A stretch of DNA of 6,372 nt from Alphaproteobacteria bacterium (lineage in GTDB: Bacteria; Pseudomonadota; Alphaproteobacteria; GCA-2731375): positions 1-6,372 of the forward strand of contig JANQKO010000489.1 in the NCBI GenBank assembly GCA_028281075.1, in the 5' to 3' direction. The position numbers and the translations under genes are program-made. Shown piece by piece: positions 1 through 6,347 of this stretch. How positions within the stretch are numbered: position 1 is the first letter of the stretch; each line of letters begins with the position of its first letter. The notes beneath the pieces are model-generated. The model was given only the letters and a program-made list of their open reading frames with translations, searched no databases and had not been told where the DNA came from.

Positions 1-1
1 C

Positions 2-1237
2 CTCGGTCCCGACACGGTGGCGAAATACCTCTTCACCTCGGGCTCGACCGGCATGCCCAAGGGTGTCATCAACACGCACCGCATGATGTGCGCCAACCAG
101 CAGATGGCGCGCCAGGTCGCGCCGCCCGATCCCGACGTGCCGCCGGTCGTGGTCGACTGGCTGCCCTGGAACCACACCTTCGGCGGCAACATGAACCTCA
201 ACGGCGTCATGTCGCTGGGCGGCACCATGTATATCGACGCCGGTCGGCCGCTGCCCGGCATGTTCGCGGAATCGCTCGCCAACCTGCGCGAGATCTCGCC
301 GACCTACTACGCCAACGTACCGGCCGGCTTCGCCATGCTGGTGGCCGAGATGGAGCGCGATTCCGCGCTGGCCGGAACCTTCTTCAAGCGCCTGCAGCGT
401 CTCGGCTATGGCGGTGCCGCCCTGCCGCAGGAACTGCACGACCGCATTCAGGACGTCGCCGTCAGGACCTGCGGCGAGCGGGTCCTGTTCTCCACCGGCT
501 GGGGCGCCACCGAGACCGCGCCGACCGTGACCAGCACCTATTTCGAGACCGATCGCGTCGGCCTGCTGGGGCTGCCCTATCCCGGCGCCGAGCTGAAGCT
601 CGTGCCGAACGGGCCGAAGCTGGAGGTGCGCGTGCGTGGCCCCATCGTCACGCCGGGCTATCTGAAGCGCCCCGACCTGACGGCCGCGGCCTTCGACGCG
701 GACGGCTTCTACCGCATCGGCGACGCCGCCCGCTTCGTCGATCCGGAAGACCCGGTCAAGGGCCTGGTCTTCGACGGCCGCGTCGCCGAGGACTTCAAGC
801 TGACCACCGGCACCTGGGTCAATGTCGGGCCGCTGCGCATCGCCGCGCTGAACGCCGCCGCGCCGCTGATCCAGGACGCCGTGGTGACCGGCCATGACCG
901 GGAATTCGTCGGCCTGCTGGCCTGGCCCAACGTCGCCGCCGCCAAGGAGATCTGCACCGATCCGGCCGGCAACGACTCGACCGAGGTGCTGCTCAATGCG
1001 CCCGAGGTCCGCGATCATCTCAAGGTCGGGCTCGCGCACCACAACGCCACGCATTCGGGCTCCAGTACGCGCATCGCCCGCGTCCTGCTGCTGGCCGAGC
1101 CGCCCAGCGTTGATGCCCACGAGATCACCGACAAGGGCTACATCAACCAGGCCGCCGTGCTGGCCCGCCGCGCCGACCTCGTCGACCGGCTCTATGCCGA
1201 GCCACCGGCCGACGATGTCATCGTCGTCGACGCCTGA
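2..1237 (+). CDS. Feruloyl-CoA synthase-like aryl-CoA ligase, 5' end outside the window (copy 1)
   Basis: Likely ATP-dependent ligase that adenylates an aromatic (hydroxycinnamate-type) acid and transfers it to CoA in the cytoplasm. The reading frame is open from base 2, and the GTG at 17 is an internal Val, not a start: by alignment with the next gene the first visible codon matches its residue 205, so about 204 residues are missing. Visible ANL motifs in order are the P-loop LFTSGSTGMPKG, WLPWNHTFGG, WGATETAP, FYRIGDAARF, FDGRVAEDFK, and EITDKGYINQ near the end, whose Lys (codon 1133-1135) is the expected C-terminal catalytic lysine. The WNHTFG and TDKGYINQ signatures point to the feruloyl-CoA synthase branch rather than fatty acyl-CoA ligases. 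It aligns without gaps to the downstream gene at about 64% identity over 400 residues (counted by eye) and has a C-terminus two residues longer. Family is fairly certain; the substrate is inferred. Confidence 0.88.
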   Translation, partial: LGPDTVAKYLFTSGSTGMPKGVINTHRMMCANQQMARQVAPPDPDVPPVVVDWLPWNHTFGGNMNLNGVMSLGGTMYIDAGRPLPGMFAESLANLREISPTYYANVPAGFAMLVAEMERDSALAGTFFKRLQRLGYGGAALPQELHDRIQDVAVRTCGERVLFSTGWGATETAPTVTSTYFETDRVGLLGLPYPGAELKLVPNGPKLEVRVRGPIVTPGYLKRPDLTAAAFDADGFYRIGDAARFVDPEDPVKGLVFDGRVAEDFKLTTGTWVNVGPLRIAALNAAAPLIQDAVVTGHDREFVGLLAWPNVAAAKEICTDPAGNDSTEVLLNAPEVRDHLKVGLAHHNATHSGSSTRIARVLLLAEPPSVDAHEITDKGYINQAAVLARRADLVDRLYAEPPADDVIVVDA

Positions 1238-1239
1238 GG
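1236..1239 (+). promoter_or_regulatory. Shine-Dalgarno of the second CoA ligase, overlapping the upstream stop
   Basis: GAGG lies 8 nt before the ATG at 1248 and shares its first two bases with the TGA stop (1235-1237) of the preceding gene. This supports the 1248 start and suggests translational coupling. An in-frame extension upstream to 894 exists, but it overlaps copy 1 and its translation is Arg/Ser/Pro-rich, unlike any ligase N-terminus. Confidence 0.6.
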
Positions 1240-1247
1240 CCGCCGCC

Positions 1248-3089
1248 ATGACCAAGCCAGCCTTCGCTCCGATCGACTTCGCGACGCCGGCCGTCGATAT
1301 CGCGCGCCGCGCCGACGGCAGCATGATCCTGACCAACCCGGAACCACTCGCCGACTATCCCCGCCACACGGGCGAACTGCTGCGGCGCTGGGCCGAGACC
1401 GCGCCGGGCCGCACCTTTCTCGCCGAGCGCGCCGGCGACGACTGGCGCCGGCTGAGCTATGCCGAGGCGCTGGCGCAGGCCGAGGCCGTCGCCCAGGGCC
1501 TGCTCGATCTCGGCCTGGGGCCGGATCGGCCGCTGATGATCCTCTCCGGCAACAGCATCAACCAGGCGCTGGTGACGTTGGGCGCCATGCTGGCGGGCAT
1601 ACCCGTGGCGCCGGTCTCGCCGGCCTATTCGCTGATGAGCAGCGACTACGCCAAGGTGCGCCATATCTTCGAGCTGCTGTCGCCCGGCCTGATCTATGTC
1701 GAGCGCGGGTCCATGTTCGGACAGGTGCTGGCCAGCCTGCCACTCGACGGCGTCGCCGTCGTGGCCGCCGCCGATCCGCCGGTGGGCCTGGACGCTATCG
1801 CCCTCGACATGCTGCTGGCATCGACGCCCGGGCGGTCGCTGGCCGCCGTCGAGGCCGGCATCGATCCCGACGATACCGCCAAGATCCTGTTCACCTCGGG
1901 TTCCACCGGCATGCCGAAGGGTGTCGTCAACACCCACCGCATGATGTGGGCGAACCAGCAGCAGGGCGTCCAGGTCTGGCCGTTCTACCTGGCACAGCCG
2001 CCGGTGATGGTCGACTGGCTGCCCTGGAACCACACCTTCGGCAGCAACTTCAACTTCAACCACGTGCTCTATCTCGGCGGCACCATGTATCTCGACGCCG
2101 GCAAGCCGACGCCGGACCTGATCGCCCAGACCGTGCGCAATCTGGCCGCGATCTCGCCCACCGAATACTGCAACGTGCCGATCGGGTTCAGCATGCTGCT
2201 GGACCATCTGGAGCGCGACGCCGGCCTGCGCGCCACCTTCTACAAGCGCCTGAAGCTGATCTTCTATGCCGGCTCGGCCCTGCCGCAGGACCTGTGGGAG
2301 CGGCTGGACGCCGTGGCGATCGCGGCCACCGGCAAGCGCGTGCCGATGATCTCGGCCTGGGGCTCGACCGAGACGGCGCCGCTGGCCACCGCCGTGCACT
2401 GGCGGATCGAGAGCGCCGGCGCCATCGGCCTGCCGGTGCCCGGCGTCGAGCTGAAGCTGCTGCCGAACGGCGACAAGCTGGAGATGCGGGTGCGCGGGCC
2501 GAACGTCATGCCGGGCTATCTCAACCGACCCGACCTCACGGCCGATGCCTTCGACGACGGGGGCTTCTACAAGATCGGCGATGCCGGCCGCTTCGTCGAC
2601 CCCGACGATCCGGTCAAGGGCCTGGTTTTCGACGGCCGCGTGACCGAGGACTTCAAGCTGATCACCGGCACCTGGGTCCATGTTGGTGGAATCCGCGTGG
2701 CCGCGCTCGCCGCGGCCACGCCGGTGCTGCAGGACGCCGTCGTCGCCGGCCACGACCGCGACCGTATCGGCCTCCTGGCCTGGCCCAACGTGAACGCCTG
2801 TAAGGAGATCTGCGCCGATCCGGCTGCACACGCCTCCGTCGCGGCGCTGATCCGGTCGCCGGCGGTCATCGAGCACCTGCGCCGCGGCCTTGCCGCCTAC
2901 AACACCGCGCATCCCGGTTCCAGCACCCGCGTCGCCCGCGTCCTGCTGATGGCCGAGCCGCCCGACATCGACGCCAACGAGATCACCGACAAGGGTTATA
3001 TCAACCAGCGCGCGACGTTGGAGCGCCGTGCCGCCCTTGTTGGGCGACTGTTTGCCGACCCGGTGCCCGAAGACGTGATCGAGATTTGA
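1248..3089 (+). CDS. fcs: Feruloyl-CoA synthase (aryl-CoA ligase, ANL superfamily, copy 2)
   Basis: Complete 613-aa protein, about the usual length for feruloyl-CoA synthases. Expected reaction: aryl acid + ATP + CoA to aryl-CoA + AMP + PPi, the first step of CoA-dependent ferulate/p-coumarate breakdown. The start follows GAGG by 8 nt. Seen motifs: P-loop LFTSGSTGMPKG at 214-225, WLPWNHTFG at 257-265, SAWGSTETAP from 369, FYKIGDAGRF with Asp445, FDGRVTEDFK around 461-470, and EITDKGYINQ with the presumed adenylation lysine Lys582. The large domain spans about 1-460 and the mobile C-terminal lid about 463-613. No signal peptide or membrane segment is seen, so it is cytoplasmic. It sits 10 nt after its paralogue and is probably in one operon with it. 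No hydratase/lyase or aldehyde dehydrogenase partner is in the window, so ferulate itself is inferred; another cinnamate or benzoate-like acid is possible. Confidence 0.88.
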   Translation: MTKPAFAPIDFATPAVDIARRADGSMILTNPEPLADYPRHTGELLRRWAETAPGRTFLAERAGDDWRRLSYAEALAQAEAVAQGLLDLGLGPDRPLMILSGNSINQALVTLGAMLAGIPVAPVSPAYSLMSSDYAKVRHIFELLSPGLIYVERGSMFGQVLASLPLDGVAVVAAADPPVGLDAIALDMLLASTPGRSLAAVEAGIDPDDTAKILFTSGSTGMPKGVVNTHRMMWANQQQGVQVWPFYLAQPPVMVDWLPWNHTFGSNFNFNHVLYLGGTMYLDAGKPTPDLIAQTVRNLAAISPTEYCNVPIGFSMLLDHLERDAGLRATFYKRLKLIFYAGSALPQDLWERLDAVAIAATGKRVPMISAWGSTETAPLATAVHWRIESAGAIGLPVPGVELKLLPNGDKLEMRVRGPNVMPGYLNRPDLTADAFDDGGFYKIGDAGRFVDPDDPVKGLVFDGRVTEDFKLITGTWVHVGGIRVAALAAATPVLQDAVVAGHDRDRIGLLAWPNVNACKEICADPAAHASVAALIRSPAVIEHLRRGLAAYNTAHPGSSTRVARVLLMAEPPDIDANEITDKGYINQRATLERRAALVGRLFADPVPEDVIEI

Positions 3090-3112
3090 GTAATGCTATA
3101 TAGATCTATGAT
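3086..3112 (+). promoter_or_regulatory. Candidate sigma-70-type promoter for the repeat protein gene
   Basis: TTGAGT (3086-3091, 4 of 6 to the -35 consensus, overlapping the ligase stop codon) is followed after 15 nt by TATGAT (3107-3112, 5 of 6 to the -10). It lies in a sharp AT-rich dip between GC-rich genes. The -10 overlaps the 10-bp palindrome ATAGATCTAT (3100-3109), which could be an operator. The spacing is shorter than the ideal 17 nt, so this is tentative. The 5' leader would be about 110 nt. Confidence 0.35.
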
Positions 3113-3219
3113 TGTGTAAGGAATTGTTAGCACTCGCACGGCAGGCTGGCGCCCGCGGTCGGCGGGTCGGCTGATGCCCATGGGTCAGTGGCCGGCCTCG
3201 ACGGCCGTGGGTATCACAT

Positions 3220-3225
3220 GGGGGA
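3220..3225 (+). promoter_or_regulatory. Shine-Dalgarno deciding the start of the repeat protein
   Basis: GGGGGA ends 5 nt before the ATG at 3231. In-frame ATGs at 3174 and 3180 would add 17-19 residues, but they have a poorer ribosome site and give a short extension unlike the acidic helical body, so 3231 is preferred. Confidence 0.5.
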
Positions 3226-3230
3226 TCGGC

Positions 3231-4055
3231 ATGAATGCGGGACCGGCTGGTGAACTGAATGCCCTGGAAGGCGAGATTCTCGCGCGCGGCAGCATCGTCG
3301 CCGAGGATGTGCTGCGCCTGCGCCGGACCGTCTATGCGGGCGACGGCGAGATCCACCAGCCCGAGGCCGAGCTGCTGTTCCGGTTGAACGATGCCACGGC
3401 CGGCAACGATCCGGTCTGGGACGGGTTCTTCGTCGAGGCGCTGACCGACTTCTTCTTCTGGAAGGAGGGGGCGGACAGCGTGCTGGACGAGGCCACGGCG
3501 GCGCTCCTGATGGACCGGGTCGGCGCCGACGGCAGGATCCTGGAACCGACCGAGCTGAAGCTGCTGCTGAACGTCACCTTCCGCAGCAACGGGGCACCCG
3601 ACGATTTCCGGCGGTTCGTCATGACGGCGGTGCGCGAAAGCGTGCTCGTCAGCGCCACCTCGCTGTTCGGTCGCGGCGACCGCGTGCCGGGCGCCATCGA
3701 CGCCGACGATGTCGAGGCGATCCGCCGGCTGATCTACGGCACCGCGGGCGAGGCCGGCATGGCCATCGGCCGGGCCGAGGCGAATTTCCTGTTCGACCTG
3801 AACGACGCCACGGCCGAGGCCGACAATGTCTGGGAATGGCGCGAGCTGTTCGTCAAGGCTATCGCCAAGCACCTGCTCTATGCCGGCGAGTCGCCGACCG
3901 AGGTCGACGGCGCCGAGGCGCGCTGGCTGATCGGTCATATCGGCGGCGACGGCGTCGACGACGCCAACATCCGCGAGCTGCTGGCCTACCTGAAGCAGGA
4001 AGCCGAGGCCATCGCCCCGGCGCTGGCCGAGGTCTGCGCGCGGGCCGGCATCTAG
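3231..4055 (+). CDS. Uncharacterised acidic protein with a twofold TerB-like helical repeat
   Basis: I do not recognise this 274-aa protein as a named family. It has no signal peptide or clear membrane segment, so it is probably cytoplasmic, and it is acidic (about 49 Asp/Glu against 25 Lys/Arg). It contains two diverged copies of a ~135-residue unit, starting near residues 26 and 160. Each opens with an R-R-x-x-Y helix, then LLFRLNDATA (Asn53) or FLFDLNDATA (Asn191), then a Trp-containing aromatic helix. Each unit is followed by a second half-unit, DRVGADGRILEPTEL in the first and HIGGDGVDDANI in the second. Gly-Asp-Gly/Ala-Asp-Gly followed by a hydrophobic residue and Glu between helices is the pattern of TerB-like (tellurite-resistance-associated) domains. 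It also vaguely resembles degenerate EF-hand loops, but the canonical ligand positions 1, 3 and 12 are mostly absent. The TerB-like label is inference. It appears to have its own promoter and a hairpin at its stop. Confidence 0.8.
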   Translation: MNAGPAGELNALEGEILARGSIVAEDVLRLRRTVYAGDGEIHQPEAELLFRLNDATAGNDPVWDGFFVEALTDFFFWKEGADSVLDEATAALLMDRVGADGRILEPTELKLLLNVTFRSNGAPDDFRRFVMTAVRESVLVSATSLFGRGDRVPGAIDADDVEAIRRLIYGTAGEAGMAIGRAEANFLFDLNDATAEADNVWEWRELFVKAIAKHLLYAGESPTEVDGAEARWLIGHIGGDGVDDANIRELLAYLKQEAEAIAPALAEVCARAGI

Positions 4056-4077
4056 GCGGGCCGATCACCGGCCCGCC
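4055..4077 (+). terminator. GC-rich hairpin at the end of the repeat protein gene
   Basis: A perfect 9-bp stem, GGCGGGCCG (4055-4063) with CGGCCCGCC (4069-4077), encloses the 5-nt loop ATCAC and starts on the last base of the TAG stop. No T-tract follows, so it is not a classical intrinsic terminator. It could stabilise the mRNA 3' end or slow polymerase. It makes read-through into the caspase-like gene less likely but does not rule it out. Confidence 0.5.
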
Positions 4078-4177
4078 GCCGCTGATGATATCGGCGACAG
4101 GCACGATCTACAGAAGCACCCCTCTCTGTCATTCGTTTAAAAAGAGACGAAATTCATATCGACTCGCCGTATAGGTT

Positions 4178-4186
4178 TGCTAATCT
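4178..4186 (+). promoter_or_regulatory. Possible extended -10 promoter of the caspase-like gene
   Basis: The spacer 4078-4219 turns AT-rich from about 4130. TGC-TAATCT (4178-4186) resembles an extended -10 about 34 nt before the ATG, but the hexamer matches the consensus at only 3 of 6 positions and no good -35 is seen at the right distance. TATAGG at 4170-4175 is an alternative. The local base composition supports a promoter here; the exact site is a guess. Confidence 0.25.
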
Positions 4187-4219
4187 AGTTTTTTACGCAA
4201 CAGGGGCGGGTTCAGTGGG

Positions 4220-6115
4220 ATGTCGCATCCCCTGACACGTGTGCCGGACCCGGTAGGGAAATGGGGACGGGTCTGGGCAACACTGATCACGGCGGTTCTC
4301 GCCGTCTCGGCGGCCAGGATCGAGGCCGCGTCGCCCGACGCCATCGACTATGGGCGCTACCGCGCGCTGGTCGTCGGCATCAACGATTATGCGCACCTGC
4401 CGAAGCTGGTCACGGCCGTGAACGACGCCAGCGCCATGCACGACGTGCTGCGCAACCGCTACGGCTTCGATTCCACGCTGCTGTTGAACCCGAAGCGCTA
4501 CGATCTGATCCGCGCGCTCGACCGGATGCGGGCCGAGCTCACCGAGAACGACAATCTGCTGATCTATTATGCCGGCCACGGCTTCCTCGATCCGCAGACC
4601 GATGACGGCTTCTGGATGCCGGTCGATGCCGAGGAGAGCAGCACCGCCAACTGGATCGCGGTCGCCGACGTGACCCGGGCGCTCAAGGGCATGACCGCCA
4701 AGCATGTCCTGGTCATCGCCGATTCCTGCTACTCCGGCACGCTGACCCGCAACGTGCCGATCGTGGTCAAGACGGGCAGCGAACGGCTGGCGGAACTGAA
4801 GCGCCTGAACCGGAAGCGGGCCCGCAAGGCCATGACCTCGGGCGGGCTGGAACCGGTGATGGACGGCGGCGGCGACGGCCATTCGGTGTTTACCCGGGCG
4901 CTGCTGGAGAGCCTGCGGGACAATGACGATGTGCTCGACGGTTATCAGCTCTACGCCCAGCTACGCCGCTCGGTCGTCGTCAACGCCCAGCAGACGCCGG
5001 AGTATTCCGATATCCGCTTCGCCGGCGACGAGGGCGGCGAGTTCCTGTTCGTGCCGGTCGGCCTGCCGGCGCCCATCGCGGCGACAACGGCGGCCGGACC
5101 AGGCCCGGCGCGACCGGCCGCCACCACGGGGCCGAACCAGGCGGCCATGGACCTGGCGTTCTGGCAGTCGATTCAGAACAGCGACCGGCCGGCCGATTTC
5201 GAGGCCTATCTGCGACAGTTCCCCGACGGCACCTTCGCGGCCCTGGCCCGCAACCGCATGACCGCGTTGCAGGCGCCCAAGGCGGCGGATCCGACGCCGC
5301 CGGCGCCGCAGCAGCAGGCGGCGCTGACACCGCCCACGGCCCAGCCGCCGACGCCGACTCCGGAGCCGGAAGCCGTCGCGGTCGACACGCTCGACGATAC
5401 CTACGTCACCGTGAAGAACGCGAACGTCCGTGGCGAGCCTGACAGCAAGGCGGAGAAGCTGACGACCCTGCCCATGGGCACCGGTGTCGACGTCACCGGC
5501 AAGGTGAAGGGCAGGGACTGGTACCGTGTCGCGCTTGCCGACGGGCGGACCGGCTATATCTATGCGCCCCTGTTGACCGAGGCCGGCGACGGCTGGCGGC
5601 AGGCCATGGTTTCGGGCAGCGGCATGCGTGCCGTGCCGGGCCCTGGTCAGCGTGTCTTCCGTATCCAGCCCGTGATCCATGACGGCCGGCCGCTTCGTGT
5701 CGCCGTCGACATTCTGCGCGCCGGCCTGTCCGGCCTGCCCAACAGCTTCGTCGTCGCCGGTGGCCGGGGCCGGGCCGGTCCCGGCGACACCGTTGTCTCG
5801 GCGCTCATATCGCGGCTCGATGTCACCCGGGAGCGGAACCCCGAATACACCGGTGCCGTGGTGTTCAGGTCTCTGTTCGGCAAGCTCGGTCAGACCATAA
5901 CCGCGAACGTGCCGGAATTTTTTTCGATCTACCGTGCGGACGTCGCGGTCCGCGCGCACGATCTTGCCAGCGGCACGGTCATCAGCGAGACCGCCAACGC
6001 CGAGATCAAGCTCGAGACCAATTTCCCGACCCGTGACGGCATCGATCTGGCGTTGCAGAAGGCGTTGACCGAAGCCGTCCAGCGCCTCACCACCCAGATC
6101 GGCTTTCAGCGTTAG
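4220..6115 (+). CDS. Exported caspase-like (peptidase C14) protein with SH3 domain and unassigned C-terminal domain
   Basis: A 631-aa protein with several domains. Residues 1-36 look like a Sec signal peptide: Lys14 and Arg17, the hydrophobic stretch VWATLITAVLAVSAA, and a cut near IEA-AS, which suggests the periplasm or outside. Residues 47-280 are a caspase-fold peptidase: YRALVVGINDY opens it, His120 lies in YYAGHG and Cys170 in IADSCYSG, so the catalytic dyad is intact. The family usually cuts after Arg or Lys. Residues 310-350 carry the FWQSIQNS...PADFEAYLRQFP segment often seen in alphaproteobacterial caspase-like proteins. Residues 350-392 are a Pro/Gln/Ala-rich linker. Residues 395-454 are a bacterial SH3 domain (NANVRGEP, DWYRVALADGRTGYIY), often a peptidoglycan or peptide binder. 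Residues 455-631 match nothing I can name. A weak G-rich ribosome site (4205-4210) precedes the ATG. The substrate is unknown; cell-wall-linked proteolysis is inference. Confidence 0.9.
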   Translation: MSHPLTRVPDPVGKWGRVWATLITAVLAVSAARIEAASPDAIDYGRYRALVVGINDYAHLPKLVTAVNDASAMHDVLRNRYGFDSTLLLNPKRYDLIRALDRMRAELTENDNLLIYYAGHGFLDPQTDDGFWMPVDAEESSTANWIAVADVTRALKGMTAKHVLVIADSCYSGTLTRNVPIVVKTGSERLAELKRLNRKRARKAMTSGGLEPVMDGGGDGHSVFTRALLESLRDNDDVLDGYQLYAQLRRSVVVNAQQTPEYSDIRFAGDEGGEFLFVPVGLPAPIAATTAAGPGPARPAATTGPNQAAMDLAFWQSIQNSDRPADFEAYLRQFPDGTFAALARNRMTALQAPKAADPTPPAPQQQAALTPPTAQPPTPTPEPEAVAVDTLDDTYVTVKNANVRGEPDSKAEKLTTLPMGTGVDVTGKVKGRDWYRVALADGRTGYIYAPLLTEAGDGWRQAMVSGSGMRAVPGPGQRVFRIQPVIHDGRPLRVAVDILRAGLSGLPNSFVVAGGRGRAGPGDTVVSALISRLDVTRERNPEYTGAVVFRSLFGKLGQTITANVPEFFSIYRADVAVRAHDLASGTVISETANAEIKLETNFPTRDGIDLALQKALTEAVQRLTTQIGFQR

Positions 6116-6140
6116 CGTCCCGAAACGGCAACCGATGGCG

Positions 6141-6177
6141 CATCCTTCGAGACGCGGCGTTGCCGCTCCTCAGGATG
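6141..6177. repeat. Palindromic intergenic repeat unit (REP-like)
   Basis: Outer arms CATCCT (6141-6146) and AGGATG (6172-6177) flank a core hairpin GCGGC-GTT-GCCGC (6154-6166). The sequence CATCCTTCGAGACGCGGC, running on to TCCTCAGGATGAGG, closely resembles a dispersed palindromic repeat known from memory in Bradyrhizobium and relatives. It starts 26 nt after the caspase-like stop codon. Copy number in this genome cannot be judged from one window. Confidence 0.65.
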
Positions 6178-6279
6178 AGGTGGGGAAACCGATATCAGGA
6201 CAGACCTCGGTCTGACGAGATCCCGCTGCGGCCGTGGGATGAGGCCGGCTCGGATATTAATTCCCCACCTCATCCTGAG
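6169..6279. repeat. Perfect 19-bp inverted repeat with 73-nt spacer
   Basis: CTCAGGATGAGGTGGGGAA (6169-6187) is exactly complementary to 6261-6279. The left arm is the end of the REP-like unit above and the right arm reads as the same element inverted, so this looks like two facing copies, the second truncated. The spacer holds a small palindrome, CAGACC-TC-GGTCTG (6201-6214), giving a possible cruciform or stem-loop stack. No transposase or obvious target duplication is visible. Confidence 0.7.
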
Positions 6280-6318
6280 AGCCTGTGAAGAAATTGCACC
6301 GAGCTCCCCAAGTTTGTC

Positions 6319-6347
6319 ATCCTGGCGGAGGCCAGGATCCATTTTTT
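6319..6347 (+). terminator. Repeat-borne Rho-independent terminator
   Basis: ATCCTGGC (6319-6326), loop GGAG, and GCCAGGAT (6331-6338) form a perfect 8-bp stem. After three bases comes TTTTTT (6342-6347), then more T-rich sequence. This fits an intrinsic terminator on the + strand, about 200 nt after the caspase-like gene. The hairpin TGTCATCCTGGCGGAGGCC and the following AGGATCCA also match a second widespread alphaproteobacterial intergenic repeat (typically GTCATCCCGGCGAAGGCCGG), so a mobile-type repeat may serve as the terminator here. Confidence 0.6.

Noticed and set aside
17..19. GTG at 17 as the true start of the first ligase
   Set aside because: It falls just before the P-loop and would remove a third of the enzyme; the frame stays open to the window edge and aligns with internal residues of copy 2.
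894..1247. In-frame upstream extension of the second ligase from 894
   Set aside because: It overlaps the well-supported end of copy 1, translates to low-complexity Arg/Ser/Pro sequence, and the ATG at 1248 has a good ribosome site.
1218..2912. Long open frame of 564 codons on the minus strand, antisense to the second ligase gene
   Set aside because: Its translation is a Gly/Arg/Val/His-rich sequence with no domain, exactly opposite a well-conserved ligase; long antisense frames are expected in GC-rich coding DNA.
3127..3135. TTAGCACTC, identical to one half of a CIRCE (HrcA) operator
   Set aside because: The second half GAGTGCTAA is missing at the required 9-nt spacing, and the gene downstream is not a chaperone.
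3151..3166. Small hairpin CCCGC-GGTCG-GCGGG as a terminator of the ligase operon
   Set aside because: Only 5 bp, no T-tract, and it lies after the likely promoter of the next gene; common by chance at this GC content.
3261..4050. True calcium-binding EF-hands in the repeat protein
   Set aside because: The Asp-Gly turns lack the Asp/Asn pattern at loop positions 1 and 3 and usually the Glu at 12, so canonical EF-hands are not supported.
5918..5924. Run of seven T in the caspase-like gene as a frameshift site
   Set aside because: The frame is intact through to a natural stop and the surrounding protein sequence is coherent, so no slippage needs to be invoked.
6112..6342. 76-codon minus-strand open frame downstream of the caspase-like gene
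   Set aside because: It lies across the palindromic repeats; its translation (for example HPEERQRRVSKDA) is what such repeats give when read as protein.
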